Assembly (NCBI RefSeq): GCF_014055005.1
Contig: NZ_CP059570.1
Coordinates: 1,178,001-1,242,000 of the forward strand
Direction: 5' to 3'
Source of the DNA: Neisseria dentiae
GTDB lineage: Bacteria; Pseudomonadota; Gammaproteobacteria; Burkholderiales; Neisseriaceae
Length of the DNA: 64,000 nt
Shown piece after piece: positions 8,545-15,667 of the stretch (position 1 is the stretch's first letter; the number at the start of each line of letters is the position of its first letter). Both the position numbers and the translations under genes were made by a program. The notes under the pieces were generated by a model. It was given only the letters and a program-made list of their open reading frames with translations. It ran no database searches and was not told the origin of the DNA.

Positions 8545-9540
8545 TCAGACGGCCTTCAAACTTTTCCACAGCGCTTCTTCTTTATCGGCAATCGTGCGCA
8601 AAAAGGCCGCGGTTTCGCGGCAGCCGTTTTCAGACGGCTGTTTGCACTGTTTCACGCACAGGCTGGCGAAGGTGCGCCATTCGTCGCCGATGGCGGTCAT
8701 TTGTTCGGAGGCCGTCTGAAAGCGCGGTTCGCGGCAGATTTCAGCGGCCTGTTCGAGAAAGTAGGCGTAGATATAGCGGAAGCCCGCGCCGCCGGTGCCA
8801 ATTTCTTCCTGCATGCGCACCAGATGGCCGAGAAACAGTTTCTGATATTTGGCGGATTGCTTTTCGGGCAGCGATTCGATTTTCGCCGCCACCGTGCGTA
8901 TGCCTTTCACGCCCACGAAAAACACCGGTGCGAGCATATGCTTGGCGTTTTTGCGCACGGCGGTGCGGATGAGGGCGGGCAGTTCGGCGGCAATGCTTTC
9001 AGACGGCCTGTTGCCCGAGAGCGTGTACATCATGCCTTTGGCCGCCAGCGCGCCTTTGGCAAAGCGCGCCCGCTGCAAATCTTCGGCGGCGCAGCGCTGC
9101 ACGGTTTCAAACACGGGGTCGCTGAGCAGGTAGTCGCCGCCTTCTTTGCCGTACACCACCAGATTGTGGGCATTGAAATGAAAGCGCATATGCGGCGGAA
9201 AATAAGGCAGCCAAAACACCGAAGCCTGCAAGCCTGCGGGCTGCCCCGCCGCAATCGCTTCGTCCAGCGCCACCTGCCCCGAATGCTCGTCGGCGAATTT
9301 GCGGATATCGAGTTTCAGGCCGAGCGTTTTGCAGGTGTTTTTGATGATGCCGCGCGGCGCAATGCGGTAAGACACCAACGGCATACCGGCGAGCTTGATC
9401 AGCGGCATATACACAAAAGTCAGCCCGCGGGCCAACCCGAAAATCAAGGCTTCGTTGAGCGCATGCCCGTGGTAGTTCAACAGGGCGGACATCACGCCGC
9501 TTTCGCAATGGGCGGTGTGTTGGTGGGGGAAGTCGTTCAT
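8545..9540 (-). CDS. BtrH-like N-terminal domain / DUF4872-type protein
   Basis: 331 residues. The N-terminus carries HCESG with Cys12, and His125 in FHFNAHNLVVYG and Asp141 in LLSDP could complete a papain-like triad. BtrH from butirosin biosynthesis has this fold and transfers an acyl chain from an ACP to an acceptor. Beside APE and dialkylresorcinol genes, the simplest proposal is transfer of the polyene acyl group from ACP to the resorcinol hydroxyl, forming the ester of flexirubin-type pigments. That role is inference; the family call is firmer. The last codons (KAV, stop) are encoded by a DNA uptake sequence. Confidence 0.7.
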   Translation of the reverse strand: MNDFPHQHTAHCESGVMSALLNYHGHALNEALIFGLARGLTFVYMPLIKLAGMPLVSYRIAPRGIIKNTCKTLGLKLDIRKFADEHSGQVALDEAIAAGQPAGLQASVFWLPYFPPHMRFHFNAHNLVVYGKEGGDYLLSDPVFETVQRCAAEDLQRARFAKGALAAKGMMYTLSGNRPSESIAAELPALIRTAVRKNAKHMLAPVFFVGVKGIRTVAAKIESLPEKQSAKYQKLFLGHLVRMQEEIGTGGAGFRYIYAYFLEQAAEICREPRFQTASEQMTAIGDEWRTFASLCVKQCKQPSENGCRETAAFLRTIADKEEALWKSLKAV

Positions 9541-9611
9541 AATATTGGTTAAAGCCTTGAGGCCTGTCTGAAAGCGGAATATTGTTTACCGGTTTTCAGA
9601 CGGCCTGTTTG

Positions 9612-10025
9612 TTATTCTTCAATCGGCGAGCCGGCATCGGTGCGCTTGAGTTCGCTTATGCTGATGCGCAGCGCACCGGCGTATTTCTGCAAGGTTTTTT
9701 CGGGCAGCTTGGCGAATATTTCGGGGCGCAGGTGGCGGCGCAGCTGCCATTTCCATACGCCGGCGGCCATTGCCAGGCTGGTTTCGTCGTGGCGGAAGCG
9801 GAACATATGGTAATACAGCGGCGAATAAGCGCCGGCTGCCACGGCTTCGCGGGCGGCGCGGGTTTGCCCGTCCAGCTCAGCCACGGCCATTTCGGTGGCG
9901 TAGAATTCGTCTTGCCAGCCGGTGCTGGTGGCGGCTTCGTAATGCCCGTCGCGCGTGCCGTAGATGATTTTTCGCTGCCCGTGGTAAGACTTGCTGTTGT
10001 CTTGCGGAATGTCTTTTACGTCCAT
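9612..10025 (-). CDS. Unknown protein in the dialkylresorcinol module
   Basis: 137 residues, not recognised. The start at 10025 (MDVKDIPQDNSK) lies two bases after the DarB-like stop. The protein is soluble, with no signal or membrane segment. It is rich in aromatic and charged residues in its first half (STGWQDEFYATEMAVAEL) and has a basic helical second half (KWQLRRHLRPEIFAKLP). Its tight placement between the DarB-like gene and the BtrH-like gene suggests a role in the same step, perhaps as an accessory subunit. No function should be assigned on this evidence. Confidence 0.6.
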   Translation of the reverse strand: MDVKDIPQDNSKSYHGQRKIIYGTRDGHYEAATSTGWQDEFYATEMAVAELDGQTRAAREAVAAGAYSPLYYHMFRFRHDETSLAMAAGVWKWQLRRHLRPEIFAKLPEKTLQKYAGALRISISELKRTDAGSPIEE

Positions 10026-10027
10026 TT

Positions 10028-11197
10028 TCAGACGGCCTCTACTGCTTCCAAAAGCATAAAACAGGTGGAAAAGCGCCCGCTCTCGGGAATGTAGCATAAG
10101 ATTTTCTGGCCGTTTTCCAACTTAAACGTGCGCATAAACTCTTCTAAAATAATATAAATCGATGCCGAACCGGTGTTGCCTTTGCTGGCCAGGTTGGTAA
10201 ACCATTTTTCCTGCCCGATGCCGAAACCGATGTTTTCCAGCCCGGCAGCCAGCTTGTCGCGGAAAAAGCCCGACGAATAATGCGGCAGAAACCAGTCGAT
10301 ATCCTCTGCTTTCAAGCTGTGTTTGGCGGCGATTTGCGCAAGCGGTTTTTCCACCGTGTAGCGGATAATGTTTTCGTTGAGCAGCTTCACGTCCTGCTTC
10401 ACCGCCATCAGGCTGTGCCGGCGGCAATAATCGCTATCAAACGTTTTCCAGCCCTTAAAGAGGCCGTCTGAAATTTCGGCGCCGGCATACATGCAGGCAG
10501 GCATTTCGTGGGCGTAGGAAAGCAGCTCGATCCAATGGATTTTCAAACTTATGCCGGTTTCGTTGGGGCGGCTGCTCAAATGCACCGCGCCGGCGCCGTC
10601 GGAAAGCATCCAGCGCAAAAAGTCTTTTTCAAAACCGATTTCGGGTTTGGCATCGGCCAGCTTTTGATAGTCGGTTTCGCTTTGGAATACTTCGCCGCGC
10701 ATAATGGCCGAAGCGGCTTCGGAAGCGGCGGCCACGGCATGGGCGTGTTCGCCGGTGCGCACGGCATGGTAGGCGTGTTTCATCGCCGCCATGCCCGCCA
10801 CGCACACGCCCGCCGCGCTCACCACCTCGCAGGCGCCCGTTTCGGGCAGCAGGCCGTGCACCATCACGCCGTGGCCGGGCATGGTTTGGTCGGGGTAAGA
10901 GGTGGCGCAGGCCAAACTGCCTACCCGGGCGGGATCGGTGCCTTGCGCAAAGAGTTGTTTCACCGCCTCCGCCGCCAGCTCGGCGCAACTGTGCGTGGCT
11001 TCGCGTGTAACCGGGTCGATGGCGTAATGGCGCGTTTCGATGGCGTTGGAACGCAAAATCATTTTGCGCACGCGCGAAGGCAGCCCGCCGGCCATACCGA
11101 GCACGGCTTCCATCTCGTCGTTGCCCACCGCCGCATTGGGCAGAAAGGCAGCGGCACGGTTGATATAAACGTTTCGCAGTGTGTGGTTTGGATTCAT
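10028..11197 (-). CDS. darB: DarB-like ketosynthase III for dialkylresorcinol synthesis
   Basis: 389 residues of the FabH/KAS III superfamily. The expected catalytic triad is present: Cys132 in SAAGVCVAGMAA, His306 in FLPHYSSGFF and Asn341 in ASKGNTGSAS. It is longer than FabH (about 320), in line with DarB enzymes, which join two beta-oxoacyl chains into a cyclohexanedione. It sits directly downstream of a DarA-like gene, the arrangement that defines dialkylresorcinol loci. The protein ends VEAV, with the stop codon inside a DNA uptake sequence. Confidence 0.8.
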   Translation of the reverse strand: MNPNHTLRNVYINRAAAFLPNAAVGNDEMEAVLGMAGGLPSRVRKMILRSNAIETRHYAIDPVTREATHSCAELAAEAVKQLFAQGTDPARVGSLACATSYPDQTMPGHGVMVHGLLPETGACEVVSAAGVCVAGMAAMKHAYHAVRTGEHAHAVAAASEAASAIMRGEVFQSETDYQKLADAKPEIGFEKDFLRWMLSDGAGAVHLSSRPNETGISLKIHWIELLSYAHEMPACMYAGAEISDGLFKGWKTFDSDYCRRHSLMAVKQDVKLLNENIIRYTVEKPLAQIAAKHSLKAEDIDWFLPHYSSGFFRDKLAAGLENIGFGIGQEKWFTNLASKGNTGSASIYIILEEFMRTFKLENGQKILCYIPESGRFSTCFMLLEAVEAV

Positions 11198-11234
11198 ATT
11201 TTATCTTTAAAATCAATAGGGTTTCAGACGGCCA

Positions 11235-11373
11235 GAGACCTTTGCAAAAGAGTCAGATGTGGATGCAGTTCAAGGCGTAGCAGCGCAGCGAGCGCAGACA
11301 TAACTTGAAGTTAGGCAAGCGAGCAGCACACAACGCAGAAATGCGCCGCAGATGGCTTTTTTGCAAAGGTTTC
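11235..11373. repeat. Small inverted-repeat element (GAGACCTTTGC family)
   Basis: About 139 bp bounded by GAGACCTTTGCAAAA and the near-complementary TTTTGCAAAGGTTTC. A second, clearly related copy lies at 49454-49608 in the opposite orientation, sharing the CATCTGCGGCGCATTTCTGC and CCTTGAACTGCATCCACAT cores. It contains no gene and looks like a non-autonomous transposable element. Its right end meets the darA-like stop codon: the T comes from the gene and the GA from the element. No target duplication is visible for this copy. Confidence 0.65.
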
Positions 11374-12295
11374 ATTCTCCCGAAGGCAAGTTGTAATACC
11401 GTTTCTGCCTGCCCAACCAGCCGCGCAGCCACGGTTTGAGCAATTGTTTGACAACGGCGCTCACGGGTATCACGGTTAAAATCAGCGTAATCAGAAAAAC
11501 GATATAAAACGCCAGCAGTGCGCGGCGCAGCAGCGGCGACACCCGCCCGGCCGCCATCAGCAGTTTGCCCCACAGATAAAAACTGCGGCCGGCCGCTTTT
11601 TCGCTGAAAATCAGTTTTTCGTTTACCCTGGCGGCACCCATATTCTGAAACACGGTTTCGTCTAAGGCCCGGCCCGAAACCAGCGCATCGCGCAGCTTGG
11701 CTCCGAAACGCGCGCCATCGGCCAATTCTTCGGGGGCAATGCCCGCCGCCGGCAGCGCGCGGAAATATTGTTTGTTGCCCGTTAACAGCCACGCGGGCGT
11801 GGTGATAAAGCTGGCCGCGCTGTTACAGGCATCGATTTTCACAATATTGCCGATTAGTTTGGCGCCGTTTTGCGCCAGCAGGGTTTTCATTTTTTCCTGC
11901 GCCGTCAGCCACATATTGCGGCAGCCGATTAAGGTGGCCACGGGTTTGCCGTCCAACAGCTTTTTCGTTTCGGCACGCTGCAAAAAGGCGGTAACCGGCT
12001 GCGCGGGCGACAGAAACCACACGGTATAGGCCACCACCACCACATCGTAATCTTCACCGGGAATGTCCGGCGCTTCGATCGGCTCGGGCTGCAAGTGCAC
12101 GGTTTCGGGAAAGGTGTTGAAAAACCGCCAAAACGGCCACGGAAACGGATAAGGCCGCTGCGGCCGGAGATTGACGCAGTCCAAACGGATGCCCGCGCTT
12201 TGCCGCAACGGTTCGGCAAAAGATTGCGCCAAGCGGCCCAGTTGGCCGGTTTGCGAATAATACACCAGCAAAACTTTTTTCACGTCGGCTTCCAT
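11372..12295 (-). CDS. darA: DarA-like flavodoxin-fold enzyme for dialkylresorcinol synthesis
   Basis: 307 residues. The N-terminus VKKVLLVYYSQTGQLGRL is a flavodoxin/NAD(P)H-oxidoreductase FMN-binding loop (S-TG), and a hydrophobic helix (about 255-280) near the C-terminus suggests membrane association. DarA proteins work with DarB and are implicated in aromatising the cyclohexanedione to a resorcinol. A GTG at 12283 with GGAAG before it is an alternative start. The stop codon forms at the junction with a small repeat element, so the last residues may differ from the ancestral protein. Confidence 0.75.
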   Translation of the reverse strand: MEADVKKVLLVYYSQTGQLGRLAQSFAEPLRQSAGIRLDCVNLRPQRPYPFPWPFWRFFNTFPETVHLQPEPIEAPDIPGEDYDVVVVAYTVWFLSPAQPVTAFLQRAETKKLLDGKPVATLIGCRNMWLTAQEKMKTLLAQNGAKLIGNIVKIDACNSAASFITTPAWLLTGNKQYFRALPAAGIAPEELADGARFGAKLRDALVSGRALDETVFQNMGAARVNEKLIFSEKAAGRSFYLWGKLLMAAGRVSPLLRRALLAFYIVFLITLILTVIPVSAVVKQLLKPWLRGWLGRQKRYYNLPSGE

Positions 12296-12319
12296 CTCAA
12301 CTTTTTCAGGTATTTTCTT

Positions 12320-12478
12320 AGCGTGTAGTCAGAAAGCTTGCGAAGCGGTTGTTTGAGGGAAAATCCGCAGATGCAAGGCAAAAAGCACAGCAAGATTGGA
12401 CATCTTGCGAGCATTTTTAACGCAGCAGTTGCGGGTTTTAACCAAAAACACCGCCGCAACGCTTTCTGACTACACGCT
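12320..12478. repeat. Inverted-repeat element with 18-bp termini
   Basis: AGCGTGTAGTCAGAAAGC at 12320-12337 is perfectly complementary to the sequence at 12461-12478, enclosing about 123 bp without a gene. The form suggests a small non-autonomous element. No second full copy was seen in the window. It lies upstream of the darA-like gene start and so separates darA from the LolA-like gene. Confidence 0.65.
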
Positions 12479-12518
12479 CTAAAATTTAGAAACTTATTTT
12501 AACCGAATTAACGCAATC

Positions 12519-12552
12519 ATGCCGTCTGAAAAACTATTTTTTCAGACGGCAT
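12519..12552. terminator. Paired-DUS hairpin terminator downstream of the LolA-like gene
   Basis: ATGCCGTCTGAAAAA and its complement pair across a short loop. This is the ATGCCGTCTGAA form of the uptake sequence, while most copies here are AGGCCGTCTGAA. It lies 73 bases after the LolA-like stop. If it works as a terminator, darA onward would need readthrough or its own promoter. Confidence 0.6.
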
Positions 12553-12624
12553 CCGACAATGGCAAAACAACATTTTCACATTTCAATAATCAGAAAAACT
12601 AACGGCGCGGTGTTGCCGACCGCT

Positions 12625-13224
12625 TCACAGCGCCTGCTTGGCAAACGCATCCAACTCTTGGCCTGTTTGAACCTGGTTGAAGCGCATCACGGTGCGGTCG
12701 CCCTGTTTTTCGCTCAATTCGATGCGGCGCACCACGCTGTCGCCGCTGATGTCGATGTGGTTGAAAATCTGCTTCATCAGCGCGGTTTTCGGGTTCAGGC
12801 GCAGCGTCCATTTTTGCTGGCTGCCGGAGAGCTGCAAGTCAAACTGCTTTTCCAAGCCCTGCGTATTGCCGCCGAGCAGGTCGAGAAACAGGCTGATTTG
12901 GCGGTTTTGGCCGCTCATTTTGCTCTGGTTGGGTTGAACCCAGCTTTTGCCGTTCCACTGCATAATGCCGTCGGCACGCACGCGCAGGCGGTTGTCGAAC
13001 GGTTTCTGCATATGCCACAACAGCCCTTTTTTGGGCACCAGCACGAATTGGCCGGTGGTGGTCATCGGCTTGGTAAGCGATTTCAGATGGCGCTCCTGAG
13101 TAAACGCACCCTGCACGTTGGCGGGTTTTTGCAGGGTTTGCGACAACTCGGCGGTGGAAAACGCCCACAAAAGCGGGCTGGTAAGCGTGAGTGCTGCGGC
13201 AAGCAGCCATTTTTTGATCATCAT
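12625..13224 (-). CDS. LolA-like periplasmic carrier of the aryl polyene locus
   Basis: 199 residues with a signal peptide (MMIKKWLLAAALTLTSPLLWA) and a LolA-like beta-sheet domain: the segment FTQERHLKSL followed by PKKGLLWHMQKPF matches the LolA core. LolA-like proteins are regular members of aryl polyene clusters and may carry the lipidic product or an intermediate across the periplasm. RBS GGAAAG stands before the first of two adjacent ATGs. The housekeeping lipoprotein ABC genes (lolD and lolC) start only after 22.8 kb and are a separate system. Confidence 0.75.
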   Translation of the reverse strand: MMIKKWLLAAALTLTSPLLWAFSTAELSQTLQKPANVQGAFTQERHLKSLTKPMTTTGQFVLVPKKGLLWHMQKPFDNRLRVRADGIMQWNGKSWVQPNQSKMSGQNRQISLFLDLLGGNTQGLEKQFDLQLSGSQQKWTLRLNPKTALMKQIFNHIDISGDSVVRRIELSEKQGDRTVMRFNQVQTGQELDAFAKQAL

Positions 13225-13245
13225 GTGTATCTTTCCGTTGGTTTT

Positions 13246-13683
13246 TCAGACGGCCTCAAACGTGGGATGGCGTTGCACGGCGGAGAGCCAGCTTTCCGGC
13301 GTTTGAAACTGCATTTCGCCGTTTTCGAGCGACACCGCCACTTGGGTGGTGGAGGCTTTGGTGAGTTTCGCGCCGCTTTCGCTGTCGGAAATGGTGTAGT
13401 CGATACGCAGGCAGCTTTCGATTTCCACCACCGCCGCTTCCACGCGGATATGCTGGCCGAAGCGCGCGGGTTTCACATATTTCAGGTTCATCTGCACCAC
13501 CGGCCAGCTGAAACCCTGCCTGCCCATTTCGTTGTAGTCGTAGCCGATGGCGCTCAAGAAGGCGCAGCGCGCCACTTCGAGGTATTTCACATAATGGCCG
13601 TGCCACACGATGTACATCGCGTCAACATCGAAAAAAGGCACTTCCAATTCTATACTGTGGCGGCAATAAATATGTTTAGCCAT
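13246..13683 (-). CDS. Hot-dog fold acyl thioesterase
   Basis: 145 residues of the 4HBT family. The motif FFDVDAMYIVWHGHYVKYLE holds the aspartate and the WHGxY turn typical of YbgC/FadM-like thioesterases. ATG at 13683 overlaps the end of the acyltransferase gene by eight bases, so the longer upstream frame is not used. A thioesterase (ApeK) is a standard part of aryl polyene loci and could release or edit chains on the ACP. The C-terminus FEAV and stop are DUS-encoded. Confidence 0.85.
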   Translation of the reverse strand: MAKHIYCRHSIELEVPFFDVDAMYIVWHGHYVKYLEVARCAFLSAIGYDYNEMGRQGFSWPVVQMNLKYVKPARFGQHIRVEAAVVEIESCLRIDYTISDSESGAKLTKASTTQVAVSLENGEMQFQTPESWLSAVQRHPTFEAV

Positions 13684-14620
13684 TGTTTGCGTCGTTCCAA
13701 AAATCGTAAAAATTAAACCATTGCAGCGGGTTTCGCGCACATTCCTGCGCCAAAACATCGGCAAAACGCTGTGCGGCGGCGGCCACGGCGGCGTTGCGCC
13801 CGCCCCGCTTCCAGTCGGTTGCGTCTAAAAAACGGCCCAGTTTCAGATGGTAGCGGCCGTTTTGCTTGATGCAGAACAGCGTGTGCACGCGGGTTTTCAG
13901 CAGCCCCGCCAAAAGCCAGGCACCCTGCGGCATATCGGCGGGGCTGCCGAGAAAGGATACCGGCACGGTTTTTTCGCCGCGCACCGGCACGCGGTCGGCG
14001 GCCACCGCCAGCCATTCGCCCGCATCGATGCGGCGGTGCAACTCCATCATCAGCGCCGCGTCCAAATCGGTTACCTGTATCGTCTGGATACGGTCGGCAC
14101 CGGCTTTTTGCAGCGCTTCGTTAAAGGCTTCGGCATGGCGGCTGTGCACCAGCACGTTGAGCTTGAAACCCTGATGGTGCGACACCAGCGCGCGGCACAC
14201 TTCCACATTGCCTACGTGCGAGCAAACGAAAATCTGCCCGCGCAGGCTGCGGTCGCCCACCAGCGCATACACGTCGTCCGGGTCTTCCAATACCAAATCT
14301 TCGTAGCGGATTTTGCGCTGCCACACGGCGAAGCGGTCGCACACCGCCCCGCCGAACGCCACAAACTGTTGGAACACGGGCAGCCGCTGCGGCAGCACGG
14401 CATCGGGAAAGGCCGTCTGAAGCCTTGCCTGATAGCGCGCGATATTGCGCCGCTGCTTGGGCGCAGTGGCGTAAAAATACAGCACCACAAACCAGATGCA
14501 CGGGTTCATCAGCCACGCGGGCAGATGGCGTACCATCAGCGTGGTGATGCCCAAAAACAAACGGTTGCCGCGTTCGTTTTGCGCCGCCCAGTGTTCGGAA
14601 TCGGAAGTCGGTTTATTCAT
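13676..14620 (-). CDS. LpxL-like lipid acyltransferase
   Basis: 314 residues. One membrane helix near the N-terminus (about 25-50) is followed by HVGNVEV, the H-x4-D/E site of lysophospholipid/lauroyl acyltransferases, and the C-terminal NPLQWFNFYDFW segment is typical of the LpxL/HtrB group. In E. coli APE loci glycosyltransferase and acyltransferase activities are linked (ApeJ); here they are two overlapping genes. Likely role: acylating the glycolipid-like anchor of the polyene. The start at 14620 overlaps the glycosyltransferase stop by eight bases. Confidence 0.8.
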   Translation of the reverse strand: MNKPTSDSEHWAAQNERGNRLFLGITTLMVRHLPAWLMNPCIWFVVLYFYATAPKQRRNIARYQARLQTAFPDAVLPQRLPVFQQFVAFGGAVCDRFAVWQRKIRYEDLVLEDPDDVYALVGDRSLRGQIFVCSHVGNVEVCRALVSHHQGFKLNVLVHSRHAEAFNEALQKAGADRIQTIQVTDLDAALMMELHRRIDAGEWLAVAADRVPVRGEKTVPVSFLGSPADMPQGAWLLAGLLKTRVHTLFCIKQNGRYHLKLGRFLDATDWKRGGRNAAVAAAAQRFADVLAQECARNPLQWFNFYDFWNDANNG

Positions 14621-15353
14621 GGTTTTCAGACGGCCTTTTGCCGAAAGTGCGCCGCCACACCATTTCGCAAAACAGGCGGGCATGCATTTTGCTGATTAAC
14701 ACATTGTCTTCAAAAGCGCGGAAATGCGACACGCCGCCCTCGGCGTATTGCACCGGCGTTTTCACCCACACCGGTTTCACCCCGCGCCAATAGAGGCGGA
14801 TTAAGATTTCGGTGTCGAAATCCATGCGCTCGCCCACATGCTCTTCGCGCACCACGGCCAGCGCGACGGCGAGCGGATAGAGGCGGAAACCGCACATGCC
14901 GTCTTTGATGTCGGTTGACCAAGTGTGCACCATATTCCAAAAATCGGTGATTTTGCGGCCGTAAAGCCGTGCTTTGGGCGCATCGGCGCCGTATTGCGGC
15001 CAGCCGCACACCACCGCTTCGGGGTTTTGCGCGGCGGCGGCCAGCAGCTTGGCGGTGTCGTCCAAACAATGCTGCGCATCGGCATCCACCTGCAACACAT
15101 GGGTGTAGCCGTGTTGTTCGGCATAAGCCAAACCGTCTTTCACCGCCGCACCCTTGCCGCCGTTGGCCGCGCGGTACAGCACCGCCACGCCTTGCCGCCG
15201 CGCTGTTTCTTCCAACACCGGCTTGCAGTCCGCACGCGAACCGTCGTCAACGATCAATACGTCCAAACCGAAAGCGCGCACCGCTTCGGCCACCCGGACG
15301 ATGGTGGCCGGGTGGTTGTAGTGGGGGATAAGCGCCAGGGTTTTTATATCCAT
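14613..15353 (-). CDS. Family 2 glycosyltransferase of the aryl polyene locus
   Basis: 246 residues with a GT-A fold: VDDGS at about 35-39 binds the nucleotide, VDADAQH around 93-99 is the metal-binding DxD-type motif, and GMCGFRLYP follows. It resembles dolichol-phosphate-mannose synthase-like enzymes but lacks C-terminal membrane helices. It is the first gene of a sub-block (GT, acyltransferase, thioesterase, LolA-like) and lies after a repeat-rich gap. Its substrate is not known; in APE loci the glycosyltransferase is thought to act on the lipid anchor. Confidence 0.85.
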   Translation of the reverse strand: MDIKTLALIPHYNHPATIVRVAEAVRAFGLDVLIVDDGSRADCKPVLEETARRQGVAVLYRAANGGKGAAVKDGLAYAEQHGYTHVLQVDADAQHCLDDTAKLLAAAAQNPEAVVCGWPQYGADAPKARLYGRKITDFWNMVHTWSTDIKDGMCGFRLYPLAVALAVVREEHVGERMDFDTEILIRLYWRGVKPVWVKTPVQYAEGGVSHFRAFEDNVLISKMHARLFCEMVWRRTFGKRPSENHE

Positions 15354-15425
15354 TTTTTGTTTATCTACAATGCCTGTCTGAAAAATACATTATTTATAGG
15401 GTTATGAGAAAGGCTTACCGACAGT

Positions 15426-15633
15426 CGGAAACGGCATGATCAAAACAGCTACCGTTTTGCCCTCTCCCCAACCCTCCCCCACAGTTTCCGTAGGTCGGGC
15501 ATTTATGCCCGACTTTTGCTTGACTGCGGGTTGTGTCGGGCATAAATGCCCGACCTACTGCGCTTGCTCGATAATCGGAAACGGTATGATCAAAACAGCT
15601 ACCGTTTTGCCCTCTCCCCAACCCTCCCCCACA
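15426..15633. repeat. Composite repeat: direct 58-bp copies around a GTAGGTCGGGC inverted repeat
   Basis: A 58-bp sequence at 15426-15483 recurs at 15576-15633 with one visible mismatch (GGCATGAT/GGTATGAT). Between them GTAGGTCGGGCATTTATGC at 15490 is mirrored at 15535-15558, which could form a large hairpin. No gene is supported here. The structure is REP-like and splits the operon between the AMP-ligase/dehydratase gene and the glycosyltransferase gene. Confidence 0.75.
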
Positions 15634-15667
15634 AGGGAGAGAGTAGATTTGCAGAACATTATATTGT

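Noticed and set aside
15426..15633. Possible CRISPR-like repeat array
   Set aside because: Only two direct copies exist, separated by a palindrome rather than by regular spacers, and no cas genes are present.
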